This document shows positions 18,103 through 26,270 of a stretch of DNA of 64,000 bases, piece after piece. The notes beneath the pieces are model-generated. The model had not been told where the DNA came from. It saw only the letters and a program-made list of their open reading frames with translations, and did not search any database. Each line of letters begins with the position of its first letter. Position 1 is the stretch's first letter. Position numbers and translations under genes: made by a program. Source of the DNA: JAXLWB01 sp046328715 (GTDB lineage Bacteria; Chloroflexota; Anaerolineae; Caldilineales; Caldilineaceae); NCBI GenBank assembly GCA_046328715.1, contig JAXLWB010000041.1:27606-91605 (forward strand), in the 5' to 3' direction.

Positions 18103-18912
18103 TCATTTAGTGCGCATCTGCTTATGCGCACTACACTTCCGTGCGAGCAGATACAAACTCAGACCAACAGGGAGATTTTTTGTCTTTAAGAAAGCTGCCT
18201 CCCGTTGCAGAGTCAATTCAAGCAAACGATTGGTGAGGTAAGAGCGGTAAGTAGCCTCGCTCAAACCAATCCATTGCCAACGCTGCAATAGACGCAGTAA
18301 TATCAAAGGTCCAGCCAGGAACGAGTTGGCATAGGTGATCCGCTGCACTTGAAAACCAGCGGACTCCACCAAATCCCCTAACTCCTGTTTTGCGAAGCGG
18401 TGTGCTGTATTAAAGGCGATATCATGGCTTCCATACAGCCATTGATGGGCACTCACGCGCAATAGTAACCAGCCATTCGTTCCCAGCACCCGATGGCTTT
18501 CCCGCAACGCCATCATCGTATCCACACCCCGCTGATCAAATACATCGAACGCCACAACACCAGCAAAGACAGCATCTGCAAAGGGCAAACTGAGAATATT
18601 GCCCTGGTTAAAGTGCGCCCTGCGTTCGAGCAGATATTCCGCTTGGGGTAGGGCTTCGCTGTGGAGATCGACACCATAAAGTGTTTGCTGGGGATGGTGT
18701 TGCTGCCAATGATGAAGAAAGTGACCGCCACCACAGCCTAATTCCAGCAATCGCCCATGCTCCGGGAGGTGGTAGGCTAACAAGCTGTCGATGACATGAA
18801 ACATGCCTTTTGACCACCCCTGCACCGCCTGTGCCTGGTAAAGTGCAGGGAGCAAGTGACCATGGAGTACGTCTATCTGCACGGGCGCTATTTCAAGCAT
18901 CAACTGTTCCAT
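18103..18912 (-). CDS. SAM-dependent class I methyltransferase
   Basis: A 269-aa cytoplasmic protein with the Rossmann methyltransferase core. The SAM-binding motif I is LLELGCGGGHFLHHW (about residue 56), the acidic end of strand beta2 is in LYGVDLH (about 80), and motif IV-like VVAFDVFDQ is near 120. It belongs to the Methyltransf_11 type; the substrate is not evident. It is convergent with the DUF4062-like gene. A 9-bp hairpin (18109-18132) is formed within its last codons. The start at 18912 has only a poorly spaced AGG. Confidence 0.8.
   Translation of the reverse strand: MEQLMLEIAPVQIDVLHGHLLPALYQAQAVQGWSKGMFHVIDSLLAYHLPEHGRLLELGCGGGHFLHHWQQHHPQQTLYGVDLHSEALPQAEYLLERRAHFNQGNILSLPFADAVFAGVVAFDVFDQRGVDTMMALRESHRVLGTNGWLLLRVSAHQWLYGSHDIAFNTAHRFAKQELGDLVESAGFQVQRITYANSFLAGPLILLRLLQRWQWIGLSEATYRSYLTNRLLELTLQREAAFLKTKNLPVGLSLYLLARKCSAHKQMRTK
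18109..18132. terminator. 9-bp perfect hairpin at the convergent gene ends
   Basis: Arms 18109-18117 and 18124-18132 are exact complements with a 6-nt loop. The hairpin overlaps the end of the methyltransferase gene and lies 25 bp after the DUF4062-like stop. There is no U-tract. Confidence 0.5.
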
Positions 18913-18995
18913 TCCTACTCAGGCGATTACAAAAAATAAATCGTCCAATTCCATCGCTTTTTGCAATGGCGCAAGCGATTTTGTTGAAATGCTTT

Positions 18996-21038
18996 CTATT
19001 TTGAAATTGCCTCAATCTGCACAGTTCCCAAATCGATTGCTGAGTCATCGCCGGGCAGATGTTGACCTGCGCTAGTGTAGAGGCCGATCTTTAAGCGATA
19101 CTTGCCCTTCGGCAGGGTCACAGGCAGGGCGATTTGATACTCGTCTAAGATGCGCCAGCCTGCCTGCCAACGGGTTGTGGGTAGGCTCCCCGCGCCAGGT
19201 GGACTGTCGAAACCAGCCAAGGGCGGCGCTTCAGGATGGGTTATGTCCACCAGGTGAGTAAAAACAGTCCAATCGGTCGTCGGCACCGTGTCGACTGCCC
19301 AGTAAAGCTGCAAATAGAGAACGCCACCTGCTTCGAGTTGAGGCGGGTTTATATCGTACCCCAGCAGACGAATACCATCACCCACTGTTTGATTCATTGC
19401 CTTCTGCGGCGAACGTTGAGCTGTGCTATTAGGCAGGCGCTCATAAGCGGTGGCGTAGACTTTTCCAGTCTGATCCCGCCATTCTTGAGTGATCGAAGCA
19501 TCGGGAAAAAGTTCGGGTAAGAGCAAGCGGGTGCGGAAATCTTCCTCTTGAATGGCAACATAAAACTGCGCTTGATCGCTGGCCGCACGGGTCAACGGAA
19601 AGATGTGACGTCCATCAAAGGAAACAATAGCTCGTTGCGTGTCACTTTGTGCCAGAGCAAAGGCCAAACTCGGGTGTTCAAGCGTACGAGGTGTAAGAAA
19701 AATCGGCGTCTGCGCAGGCTGGGTCGCCATCCATTGACCAATGTTCCACAGCCCTACATCAAAGGCATAGTAGAGATCCGGCAGGTTCGCCCAGCGGCCA
19801 AAATAATCACGCACGGTGATCATAGCGCTGCTCGCCAACAGAAGTACCGTCGCCCAGCGCAGCAATGCCAGTTGCCCTGCGCGCCAATTTGTGCAAAAGC
19901 GCCAGAGCCAATCAAAGCCGACACCACAAAAAATCGCCACAGGGGCAGCAGCGCCCAGCACACGGTGAAAATGGGGTGCATACTCGCTTAGTATGCCCGG
20001 CAGTAAGAGGCCGACCAGCCCTACGATTGGAATTGAGTAGGCCGGATGACGAATACGCCAAAGTGCGACCAGCAGACCTATGTAAAACCCCAGCGCCAGA
20101 AAGAGATCCAACGCCGCCTGTCCTGGCAGGTTGCGGCGTGGATCCAGATCGCCAGGGTTACCAAAGGGGCCGAACATTTTGGCAGTAGCCCAGGCTTCGT
20201 TCCACATCGTAACATTGGCCGCCGAACTCGGCTCGCTTCCAACCGCAATCTGCGCTGGTCGCAGCCAAAGTAGGTCGAGATGATTCCAGAAAAACCAGCC
20301 GAGTGGAGCAAACAGTAGGGCAGCAATGAATGCGGTCAGGCAGAGATTGGCAATTGACGATTGGCGATTGACATGACGCCAATTGCTAAATAGCAAAATG
20401 CTGGCGATGGGAATCATCAAAAATGGAATAATCCAGGCGCCCTGATAGGTGTACATCGCAGCAGCCAACACAACGCCACTGCCAACAAAATTGAGCCGTT
20501 TTCCCGTGCGCCAGCCACGCAGGAGCAGCCAGGTTGCGCTTGTCCAGATCAGCGGCACGATGATTGGCTCGATGCCCATACGGCTAAAGTGAACATGCCA
20601 ACGCATGACCGTCAGTGATGCGGCGCTGAAGAGGGGTAGAGGGGAGTAATTGTGGATTGCGGATTGATCATTCCGCTTAAAGGGTTCTTTGAGCGAGAGT
20701 TGCAGTTCTTGAGCCAAGGCATAGATGGCCAAGACTCCAAGTAAACCAAAGCAACCTGCTGTCACACGCATGGCGACGGGTCCGGCATGGCCGCCGAAGA
20801 AACGGAAGACGGCAAACATCAAGGCGTTAGCGTAGGAATTCAAGGGCGGTACGCCAAAATTCCCAGCTAGAAACAACGGTCGATAGGAGGGATCGGTGAG
20901 AATCCGCCAGGCTTCTAACCCCTCAAACGATTCGTCGAGATGAAAGCCAGGGGGGATAGAATCGATACGCCAAAAGCGTAGAAATGCTGCGATCAGCAGA
21001 ATACCGAGTAACCATAACCAGGGCCGAAAACGAATCAT
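18996..21038 (-). CDS. Multi-pass membrane glycosyltransferase (GT39/ArnT-PMT type)
   Basis: A 680-aa protein with a GT-C layout. TM1 is followed by an extracytoplasmic acidic motif in GFHLDESFEGLEAW (Asp-Glu near residue 39), which in ArnT/PMT enzymes is catalytic. Ten to twelve further TM helices reach to about residue 430, and a soluble C-terminal beta domain lies at about 560-680. Such enzymes move a sugar from a polyprenyl-phosphate donor to an acceptor outside the membrane. Two stretches of repeat words are inserted in frame (20345-20372 and 20650-20668). The start codon has no Shine-Dalgarno sequence; instead TATAAT ends 8 nt before the ATG with TTGCAA 17 bp further upstream. It probably belongs to the surrounding surface polysaccharide genes. 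Confidence 0.85.
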   Translation of the reverse strand: MIRFRPWLWLLGILLIAAFLRFWRIDSIPPGFHLDESFEGLEAWRILTDPSYRPLFLAGNFGVPPLNSYANALMFAVFRFFGGHAGPVAMRVTAGCFGLLGVLAIYALAQELQLSLKEPFKRNDQSAIHNYSPLPLFSAASLTVMRWHVHFSRMGIEPIIVPLIWTSATWLLLRGWRTGKRLNFVGSGVVLAAAMYTYQGAWIIPFLMIPIASILLFSNWRHVNRQSSIANLCLTAFIAALLFAPLGWFFWNHLDLLWLRPAQIAVGSEPSSAANVTMWNEAWATAKMFGPFGNPGDLDPRRNLPGQAALDLFLALGFYIGLLVALWRIRHPAYSIPIVGLVGLLLPGILSEYAPHFHRVLGAAAPVAIFCGVGFDWLWRFCTNWRAGQLALLRWATVLLLASSAMITVRDYFGRWANLPDLYYAFDVGLWNIGQWMATQPAQTPIFLTPRTLEHPSLAFALAQSDTQRAIVSFDGRHIFPLTRAASDQAQFYVAIQEEDFRTRLLLPELFPDASITQEWRDQTGKVYATAYERLPNSTAQRSPQKAMNQTVGDGIRLLGYDINPPQLEAGGVLYLQLYWAVDTVPTTDWTVFTHLVDITHPEAPPLAGFDSPPGAGSLPTTRWQAGWRILDEYQIALPVTLPKGKYRLKIGLYTSAGQHLPGDDSAIDLGTVQIEAISK
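20345..20372. repeat. In-frame word repeat in the GT39-type gene
   Basis: Degenerate tandem copies of a word like GATTGGCGATTGAC. On the coding strand they give N-R-Q-S-S-I-A-N in a loop between membrane helices. Confidence 0.6.
20650..20668. repeat. In-frame GGATTGC word repeat in the GT39-type gene
   Basis: Two adjacent GGATTGM heptamers at 20654-20667 encode part of N-D-Q-S-A-I-H-N. The same heptamer family recurs three times in tandem at 42804-42824. Confidence 0.6.
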
Positions 21039-21046
21039 AAAGGAGG

Positions 21047-21075
21047 ATTATACGTGATTTAGAGTGCGGTTGCAA
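21047..21075 (-). promoter_or_regulatory. Promoter of the GT39-type gene, leaderless type
   Basis: On the minus strand TTGCAA (21070-21075) and TATAAT (21047-21052) are 17 bp apart; the -10 box ends 8 nt before the ATG at 21038. No room is left for a ribosome-binding site. Confidence 0.75.
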
Positions 21076-21184
21076 TGAGAGGCAGAGTTTTTCGGCATAA
21101 GGTCTAGACATACAGAGGGGCACTCTAGGTAAGTGCCCCTCTACTTTTTCTATTTGGTTGTTATACTGCTCCAAATCGGGACGT

Positions 21185-21547
21185 TTACGCCGGTAGTGCG
21201 ACCGGCACTGGAATTCTTTCCAGCTCTCTAAAATGCTTGGCTGGAAGGTTGATCGAGGTGTCGACAATACTACATTCCGATTCAAGTCCGCTGCTGATAA
21301 AACCATCGGCGCTCGTATCAGTTTGTCGATTGCCATCAACCAGGTAACAGAAGGCGAAGCGCTGGCCCAAAGCCAAATCCAGCACAGCACGCCATGCGCC
21401 ATCTCGTTCTTGTCTTAGGGGAGTGGCGTGACGATCCCAATGATTAAAATCACCCACAAGCGAGATACGGTCCGCCCAAATGCAAGAGGGAAGCTCAAAA
21501 CTAACACGAACACAGCCTGGGACGGGAGAATGTTGTTTACGAATCAT
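21185..21547 (-). CDS. Stand-alone CBM48/glycogen-binding (isoamylase N-terminal-like) protein
   Basis: A 120-aa protein. Residues about 12-75 form an early-set beta sandwich with VRVSFELP, SLVGDFNHWDRHATPL and FCYLVDG, the marks of CBM48/AMPK-type glycogen-binding domains. The usual catalytic amylase domain is absent and the protein ends about 45 residues after the domain. AGGAG stands 7 nt before the ATG. Similar short proteins in other bacteria are annotated only by domain. It may bind glycogen or a partner kinase or amylase; no partner gene is adjacent. The last residues (about 85-120) match nothing I know. Confidence 0.75.
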   Translation of the reverse strand: MIRKQHSPVPGCVRVSFELPSCIWADRISLVGDFNHWDRHATPLRQERDGAWRAVLDLALGQRFAFCYLVDGNRQTDTSADGFISSGLESECSIVDTSINLPAKHFRELERIPVPVALPA

Positions 21548-21999
21548 GGTTTGCTCCTTTTGGCATTACATTGCGTGTTCTCAGAATAGAGGACAACACA
21601 ACATGTGCCTGTGCGTGGCATACATTGTCCCATGAGTTGCTATTGTACAACTGGGGTGCGGTATCAGAACCGAATTGCGCTGCATTAAGTAGCAGAAATT
21701 ATGCATCATTGGGCGCAATCTTACAAGCCCAGTTTAAGCAACAGTTATTACAGTTTTCTTACAAATAAAATCGAACTTTCTTCTATTGTAATTAATCATC
21801 TCCTAGCTCAATTAAGCTTACATCCGATAACTGAAATTTTGATGAGAAAACAGTTAAAATAATTAATAAAGGGCACCCGCATGGATGTCCTTTAATCGAA
21901 TCGATATAATCTCTACTATTTGTGGAGCTACAAGTGGTGGAGGCAGCAGCAGCCACCTCTACCACTGTAATGTTATCACCAACGAGCTAGTGGCTACCT
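21548..21999. other. 452-bp AT-rich intergenic region before the leuS end
   Basis: No gene was seen. Two inverted structures lie near the leuS stop. One at about 21935-21968 is a 6-bp outer stem (AGTGGT with ACCACT) enclosing further complementary bases. The other at 21868-21893 reads AAAGG...CCTTT with AT-rich flanks and could terminate leuS on the minus strand. The left half must carry the promoter of the CBM48 gene, but I found no clear boxes. Confidence 0.4.
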
Positions 22000-24483
22000 T
22001 TAACCAACGACGACGTTGACCAGTTTGTCGGGTACAACAATCACCTTGCGTACCTGTTTGCCTTCCATCCACTTCTGGATGGTCTCCAGAGCCAAGGCTT
22101 GCGCTTCCAACTGGTTGTTTGGCGTGCCTGGGATGATCACCAGTTTGTCGCGCACTTTGCCATTGACCTGCACGGCAATCTCGATTTCATCTTCACGGGC
22201 CTTTTCAGCATCACCCTTTGGCCACGCTTGCAGATGAACACTAACCGTGTGCCCACGTTGGTGCCACAGTTCCTCGCTGATGTGGGTAAAGATCGGTGCC
22301 ATCATCAACAGCAACGAATCAACAGCTTCATTCCAGATCGGTGTACCGACCACCGTTGATTCCTTGGCTTTGAACAACGTATTGCTCAAGTCCATCAAGG
22401 TGGACACGACTGTGTTGAAACGGAAATTGCTCATGTCGTCTGTTGCTTTTAGGATGGCTTGGTGCAACTTACGCTCAACCGCTCGCAACTCGTCCGCAGT
22501 AGGCTCAGCAGCCACGTTATCAGCCTTAGGTTCGTCGTTGACAATGTTCCAGACTCGATACAGGAAGCGAGAAACGCCTTCAATCGCTGTCGGGTTCCAC
22601 GGGCCGCCCATATCCCACGGGCCGATAAACATCAAGTAGCCACGCACGGTATCCGCCCCATAGCGATCCACGTACTCGTCAGGGTTGACGACGTTGCCGC
22701 GGCTCTTGCTCATCTTCTCGCCATCTGGGCCTAGGATCATACCCTGGTTGAACAGGCGCTTCATCGGCTCGTCAAATTCGAGTACCTCCAGGTCCCGTAG
22801 GGCCTTGGTGAAGAAGCGAGTGTAGAGCAAGTGCATCGTGGCATGTTCGATGCCACCTGTGTATTGATCGACCGGTAGCCAGTAGTTACCCTTGGCCTCG
22901 TCCCAAGGCATGTCGTCTTCGCGGATTGGCTGGCCTTCCTTCCAGTTGGGAGCAATGTAAGCGTATTGATACCAACTGGAGCACATGAAGGTGTCCATCG
23001 TATCGGTTTCGCGCTCGGCATCGCCGCCACAATTGGGACACTTGACGTGCAGGAAGCCCTCGTGATATTTCAACGGACTTTCACCTGTTGGCTTGAATTC
23101 GGCGTCATCTGGCAGCAACACAGGCAGATCGGCATAGGGAACGGGCACGATGCCACAACTTGGGCAATGAATGATTGGGATTGGTGAACCCCACATGCGT
23201 TGACGGCTAATCAACCAATCGCGTAGGCGGTAATTAACCGACTTTTTGCCCTTGCCAGTCTGCTCCAACCAGGCAGTCACGGTACGTACGCCTTCGCTGA
23301 CCGGTGTGCCATCAAACTGGGCACTATTCATCATGACTCCTTCGCTCTTAGAGTCATAGGCGGCCTCTAGCGGCTCTGTTTCACCGTTCGGCCCAGTGAT
23401 AACCCGGCGAATCTCCAATCCAAACTTGGTGGCAAATTCAAAGTCGCGCTCATCGTGCGCTGGCACTGCCATGATCGCACCGGTACCATAGGTCATCAAG
23501 ACATAATCGGCGATCCAAATCGGAATCCGAGCTCCATTAACCGGATTGATGGCATAGCCACCGGTAAAGACACCGGTCTTCTCTTTGTCTGCCGCAGTAC
23601 GGGTGATCTCATCCTGGCGGGCCGCTTGCTCTTTGTAGGTGTTGACCGCCGCGCGCTGCTCGGGCGAAGTGATCTTTTCGACCAGAGGATGCTCGGGCGA
23701 CAGAACCATGAAGGTGGCGCCCCATAGCGTGTCTGGCCGGGTCGTAAAGACTACAATTGGATCGCCTTGTTCGCTGTGGAAGGTGACTTCGGCCCCTTCA
23801 CTGCGCCCGATCCAGTTGGTCTGCATCACTTTGACCCGTTCGGGCCATTCAATGTCGTTTAGGCAGTCGATCAGTTCATCGCTATACTTGGTGATGCGAA
23901 ACTTCCACTGGTTCAGATTCTTCTTGATGACTGGGGTGCCACAGCGTTCACAGTGGCGGTCTTCGCCCCACACCTGTTCACGCGCCAGGGTCGTGTTACA
24001 GTTGGGACACCAGTCAACCGGCGCATATTCTCGATAAGCCAGACCGGCATCGTAAAACTTGCGGAAGAACCATTGGGTCCACTTATAGTAATCAGGATCG
24101 CAACTGACGGCGACACGATCCCAGGCCCACATTGCCCCCATCCGTCCCAGTTGCTTCTTCATGCGCTCGATATTTTTGTAGGTCCATATCTTCGGGTGAA
24201 TGCCATTCTTGATCGCTGCGTTTTCGGCGGGCAGACCAAAGGCATCGAAGCCAATCGGGAAGAAGACATTGTAGCCATTCATGCGCCGATAGCGGGCGGC
24301 GGCATCACTGGGTGTAAAGGCATACCAATGGCCCGTGTGCAGGTCGCCCGAAGGATAGGGTAACATCGTCAGCGCATACCACTTTGGCTTCTTGGGATCT
24401 TCAACCGTTTTATACAATCCTTGTTCTTCCCAGGCTGCTTGCCATTTGGGCTCAATTTCAGCAGGAATATATTTGCTCGACAT
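22000..24483 (-). CDS. leuS: Leucyl-tRNA synthetase
   Basis: An 827-aa class Ia aminoacyl-tRNA synthetase that charges tRNA-Leu. It has the HIGH-type signature within SGDLHTGHWYAFT (about residue 47), a CP1 editing domain (about 220-420), a zinc-type cysteine cluster CPNCN...CERCG (about 155-185), the KMSKS loop in GEKMSKSRGNVV (about 590) and a C-terminal anticodon-binding region. The chosen ATG at 24483 matches the usual N terminus (KYIPAEIEPKWQ) and has AGGAG 9 nt upstream; the frame is open 105 bp further up without a signal. A nested inverted repeat and a possible short reading frame lie in the upstream leader. Confidence 0.98.
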   Translation of the reverse strand: MSSKYIPAEIEPKWQAAWEEQGLYKTVEDPKKPKWYALTMLPYPSGDLHTGHWYAFTPSDAAARYRRMNGYNVFFPIGFDAFGLPAENAAIKNGIHPKIWTYKNIERMKKQLGRMGAMWAWDRVAVSCDPDYYKWTQWFFRKFYDAGLAYREYAPVDWCPNCNTTLAREQVWGEDRHCERCGTPVIKKNLNQWKFRITKYSDELIDCLNDIEWPERVKVMQTNWIGRSEGAEVTFHSEQGDPIVVFTTRPDTLWGATFMVLSPEHPLVEKITSPEQRAAVNTYKEQAARQDEITRTAADKEKTGVFTGGYAINPVNGARIPIWIADYVLMTYGTGAIMAVPAHDERDFEFATKFGLEIRRVITGPNGETEPLEAAYDSKSEGVMMNSAQFDGTPVSEGVRTVTAWLEQTGKGKKSVNYRLRDWLISRQRMWGSPIPIIHCPSCGIVPVPYADLPVLLPDDAEFKPTGESPLKYHEGFLHVKCPNCGGDAERETDTMDTFMCSSWYQYAYIAPNWKEGQPIREDDMPWDEAKGNYWLPVDQYTGGIEHATMHLLYTRFFTKALRDLEVLEFDEPMKRLFNQGMILGPDGEKMSKSRGNVVNPDEYVDRYGADTVRGYLMFIGPWDMGGPWNPTAIEGVSRFLYRVWNIVNDEPKADNVAAEPTADELRAVERKLHQAILKATDDMSNFRFNTVVSTLMDLSNTLFKAKESTVVGTPIWNEAVDSLLLMMAPIFTHISEELWHQRGHTVSVHLQAWPKGDAEKAREDEIEIAVQVNGKVRDKLVIIPGTPNNQLEAQALALETIQKWMEGKQVRKVIVVPDKLVNVVVG

Positions 24484-24514
24484 TTGGCGATCTCCTGTCG
24501 GTGTTAATTTTGGT

Positions 24515-24718
24515 GTAACTACTAAGCCACCCCTCCCTAGCTCTCCCGTTCGGCTGAGACGTTCGGCGAGCTCAGTCGAGCCGCTCACGTCGAAGCCAGA
24601 ACAGGGAGGGAACTGTCACGGAGAGGATTTAGTCTGGTGGAAAGAAGAAAAGACTAAATCTGCCCATTCATGGTTCCCTCCCTAAACAGGGGAGGGGTAG
24701 GGGGGGGTAAGTAGTTAC
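24515..24718. repeat. 204-bp nested inverted-repeat element in the leuS leader
   Basis: The ends are exact 9-bp inverted complements (GTAACTACT at 24515-24523, AGTAGTTAC at 24710-24718). Inside them come matching CCCCTCCCT/AGGGGAGGGG arms, AGGGAGGGAAC (24602-24612) with GTTCCCTCCCT (24673-24683), and GATTTAGTCT (24627-24636) with AGACTAAATC (24651-24660). The whole element folds into one long hairpin with internal bulges, like a MITE or one of the large word palindromes. Confidence 0.8.
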
Positions 24719-24913
24719 GTTATGGTTACGTGATAGTGCAATCGTGAGCATATTCGCGACAGCTAGCACTTACCACGATTCGGTTACAAACAATGCATAG
24801 GGAAACATGATACAGGAGAAGCGTCACTGCGTGCTATTTTCACGCATCACGCATCACAGTTCATGTTGAAATTTGTGGATTCTGCCCGCAACTGGAAGAA
24901 AAATCAGCGCGGG

Positions 24914-25000
24914 CTATCGAAGCGCGAGCAAACCACCGACGCTGGAGCCGACGGAAATCGGAGGTGGAATCAAGTGGTAGAACATACACTCAGCTTTCAT
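24914..25000 (-). CDS. Possible 28-aa leaderless peptide upstream of leuS
   Basis: A short open frame with ATG at 25000 and TAG at 24916-24914. TTGTCA (25035-25040) and TATAAT (25011-25016) stand 18 bp apart, and the -10 box ends 10 nt before the ATG, the same arrangement as at five longer genes here. The peptide begins MKAECMFYHL, has three prolines in the middle and ends GGLLALR, with Leu codons TTG, CTC and CTT just before the stop. GC-rich sequence and TTTTT follow the stop, so a leucine-sensitive attenuator ahead of leuS is conceivable. It could equally be a small RNA or chance. No homologue is known to me. Confidence 0.35.
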   Translation of the reverse strand: MKAECMFYHLIPPPISVGSSVGGLLALR

Positions 25001-25010
25001 ATCTGCGATC

Positions 25011-25040
25011 ATTATATACTACTTGTCAAGAGGGTGACAA
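25011..25040 (-). promoter_or_regulatory. Promoter with a dyad over the -35 box
   Basis: TTGTCA and TATAAT are 18 bp apart on the minus strand. TTGTCA (25035-25040) is the outer half of TTGTCACCCTCTTGACAA (25023-25040), a dyad with perfect 6-bp arms. This is a candidate operator and could serve leuS through a leader of about 500 nt. Confidence 0.6.
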
Positions 25041-25059
25041 ACAGTGGTAGAACCAGAAA

Positions 25060-26193
25060 CTACCTCGTTTGATCCTCACGCAATCCGCTTTGCAATACCT
25101 GCCGATAGGCCGCAATTCGGGCCGTGCGCAGATCGGGTCTGTGCCCGAGTTTTAATTTGACCCATTCGCTCAACAGTTGCCAACGGTACTCCAGCAAAAG
25201 GTAATTCCGTAGCAGTTCCGCCCAAACAGGGCCAAACCACTTGCGCCAATAGCGCACCTTGCTCGTGTTAAAACGAATGTGCCGAGCCGCAACCACCTGC
25301 TCACTGCTCTTGCCCTCGTAATGAATCAATTGCGTATCAGGAATATAGAGAATCCGCCAACCCGCATCCCGCACGCGCTTACAGAGATCGAGTTCCTCGC
25401 TGTACATAAAGAAGCCTTCGTCGAAGATCTGTGGCGAGTGGCGTAGTGCAGGCTCCGTATCAGGAGAGACTCTACCTGTCTCCCTGTCTTCTTGTCTTCT
25501 TGTCTTCCCGTCTCCCTGTCTTCCTACCCCACCCTCCGCCGCTTCCTCCAATGCCTCCCGCCGTGCCAGCATCGCCGCGCCTGTGATCCAGTCCACCTCG
25601 TGGCGAGCGGTCGCTGGTTGGTCGCTCATATGCATGTGACGCAACCAGGGATTGGTGGGCCAGGCTTGCCCTAGCCAGGTGCTTTCAAAGAAGCCGGTCA
25701 GCGGGGTAGGAAAACGGCGTCGACTGTTTTGCCAGGAGCCGTCGGCATAGCGCAGTTGTGGACCCACCATGCCGACGGCTGGAGATTCAAGCAACGCACT
25801 ATAGAGCAGCCAAAGGCTATCCGATGGAGTGGGCAAGGTCACAAGTTCGGTGTCGGGGTTGAGAAAGAAGATACAACCTCCTCGGCTCTGTTGATAGCCA
25901 AGATTATTGCCTTTGGTAAAGCCAAGATTGCTTTCGCTGCGAATCAGACGCACCCAAGGGAACTGTGTAGGAAGCTCGTCACAGGTTGCATCGCTGCTGG
26001 CGTTATCGACGACAATGACTTCCAGTGTACATGTGGAATCAGGCGGTCCAAAAACGCGCAACGAAGAATCTGGTAAGCTGGATGGGCGAGAATGGCGCTC
26101 AATGGAGTTCAAACAGGCGCTCAGCAACTTCCAAACATTCCACGAAACGATGATGATAGATAAGTCACATGTCGATTGCCAAGGGTTGATCAT
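25060..26193 (-). CDS. Family 2 glycosyltransferase (rhamnosyltransferase-like)
   Basis: A 377-aa GT-A fold enzyme. It starts with DLSIIIVSWNVWKLL, has VVDNASSDAT (about residue 60), the D-x-D-like FLNPDTEL (about 110) and the late FDEGFFMYSEELDLCKRVRDAGW block (about 260), typical of GT2 rhamnosyl- or glucosyltransferases. The chosen start at 26193 fits the domain start; the frame is open 75 bp more upstream. A 50-bp octamer repeat (25475-25524) is inserted in frame between two conserved blocks and encodes a charged stretch around GRQGDGKTRRQEDRETG, probably a surface loop. It is divergent from the epimerase gene 77 bp away and may act on GDP-rhamnose made by the nearby gmd/rmd products. Confidence 0.88.
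   Translation of the reverse strand: MINPWQSTCDLSIIIVSWNVWKLLSACLNSIERHSRPSSLPDSSLRVFGPPDSTCTLEVIVVDNASSDATCDELPTQFPWVRLIRSESNLGFTKGNNLGYQQSRGGCIFFLNPDTELVTLPTPSDSLWLLYSALLESPAVGMVGPQLRYADGSWQNSRRRFPTPLTGFFESTWLGQAWPTNPWLRHMHMSDQPATARHEVDWITGAAMLARREALEEAAEGGVGRQGDGKTRRQEDRETGRVSPDTEPALRHSPQIFDEGFFMYSEELDLCKRVRDAGWRILYIPDTQLIHYEGKSSEQVVAARHIRFNTSKVRYWRKWFGPVWAELLRNYLLLEYRWQLLSEWVKLKLGHRPDLRTARIAAYRQVLQSGLREDQTR
25475..25524. repeat. Period-8 word repeat inside the GT2 gene
   Basis: Six successive octamers of the form CCTGTCTC/CTTGTCTT plus two bases. The total length is compatible with an open frame, so the gene stays intact and gains about 17 charged residues. Confidence 0.85.
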
Positions 26194-26270
26194 GTAAGCT
26201 ATATTCTGCACTAGAACAGGGTTTGTTTCAAAGTCAAGAACAAAATAGTAAATTCGATTTAGGAGCATGC

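Noticed and set aside
24880..25010. T-box riboswitch upstream of leuS
   Set aside because: A GGTGG followed by a GC-rich hairpin and TTTTT is present, but the conserved TGGNACC antiterminator sequence is missing.
25475..25524. Frameshift or assembly error in the GT2 gene
   Set aside because: The octamer repeat keeps the frame open, and both sides match GT2 blocks in the same frame.
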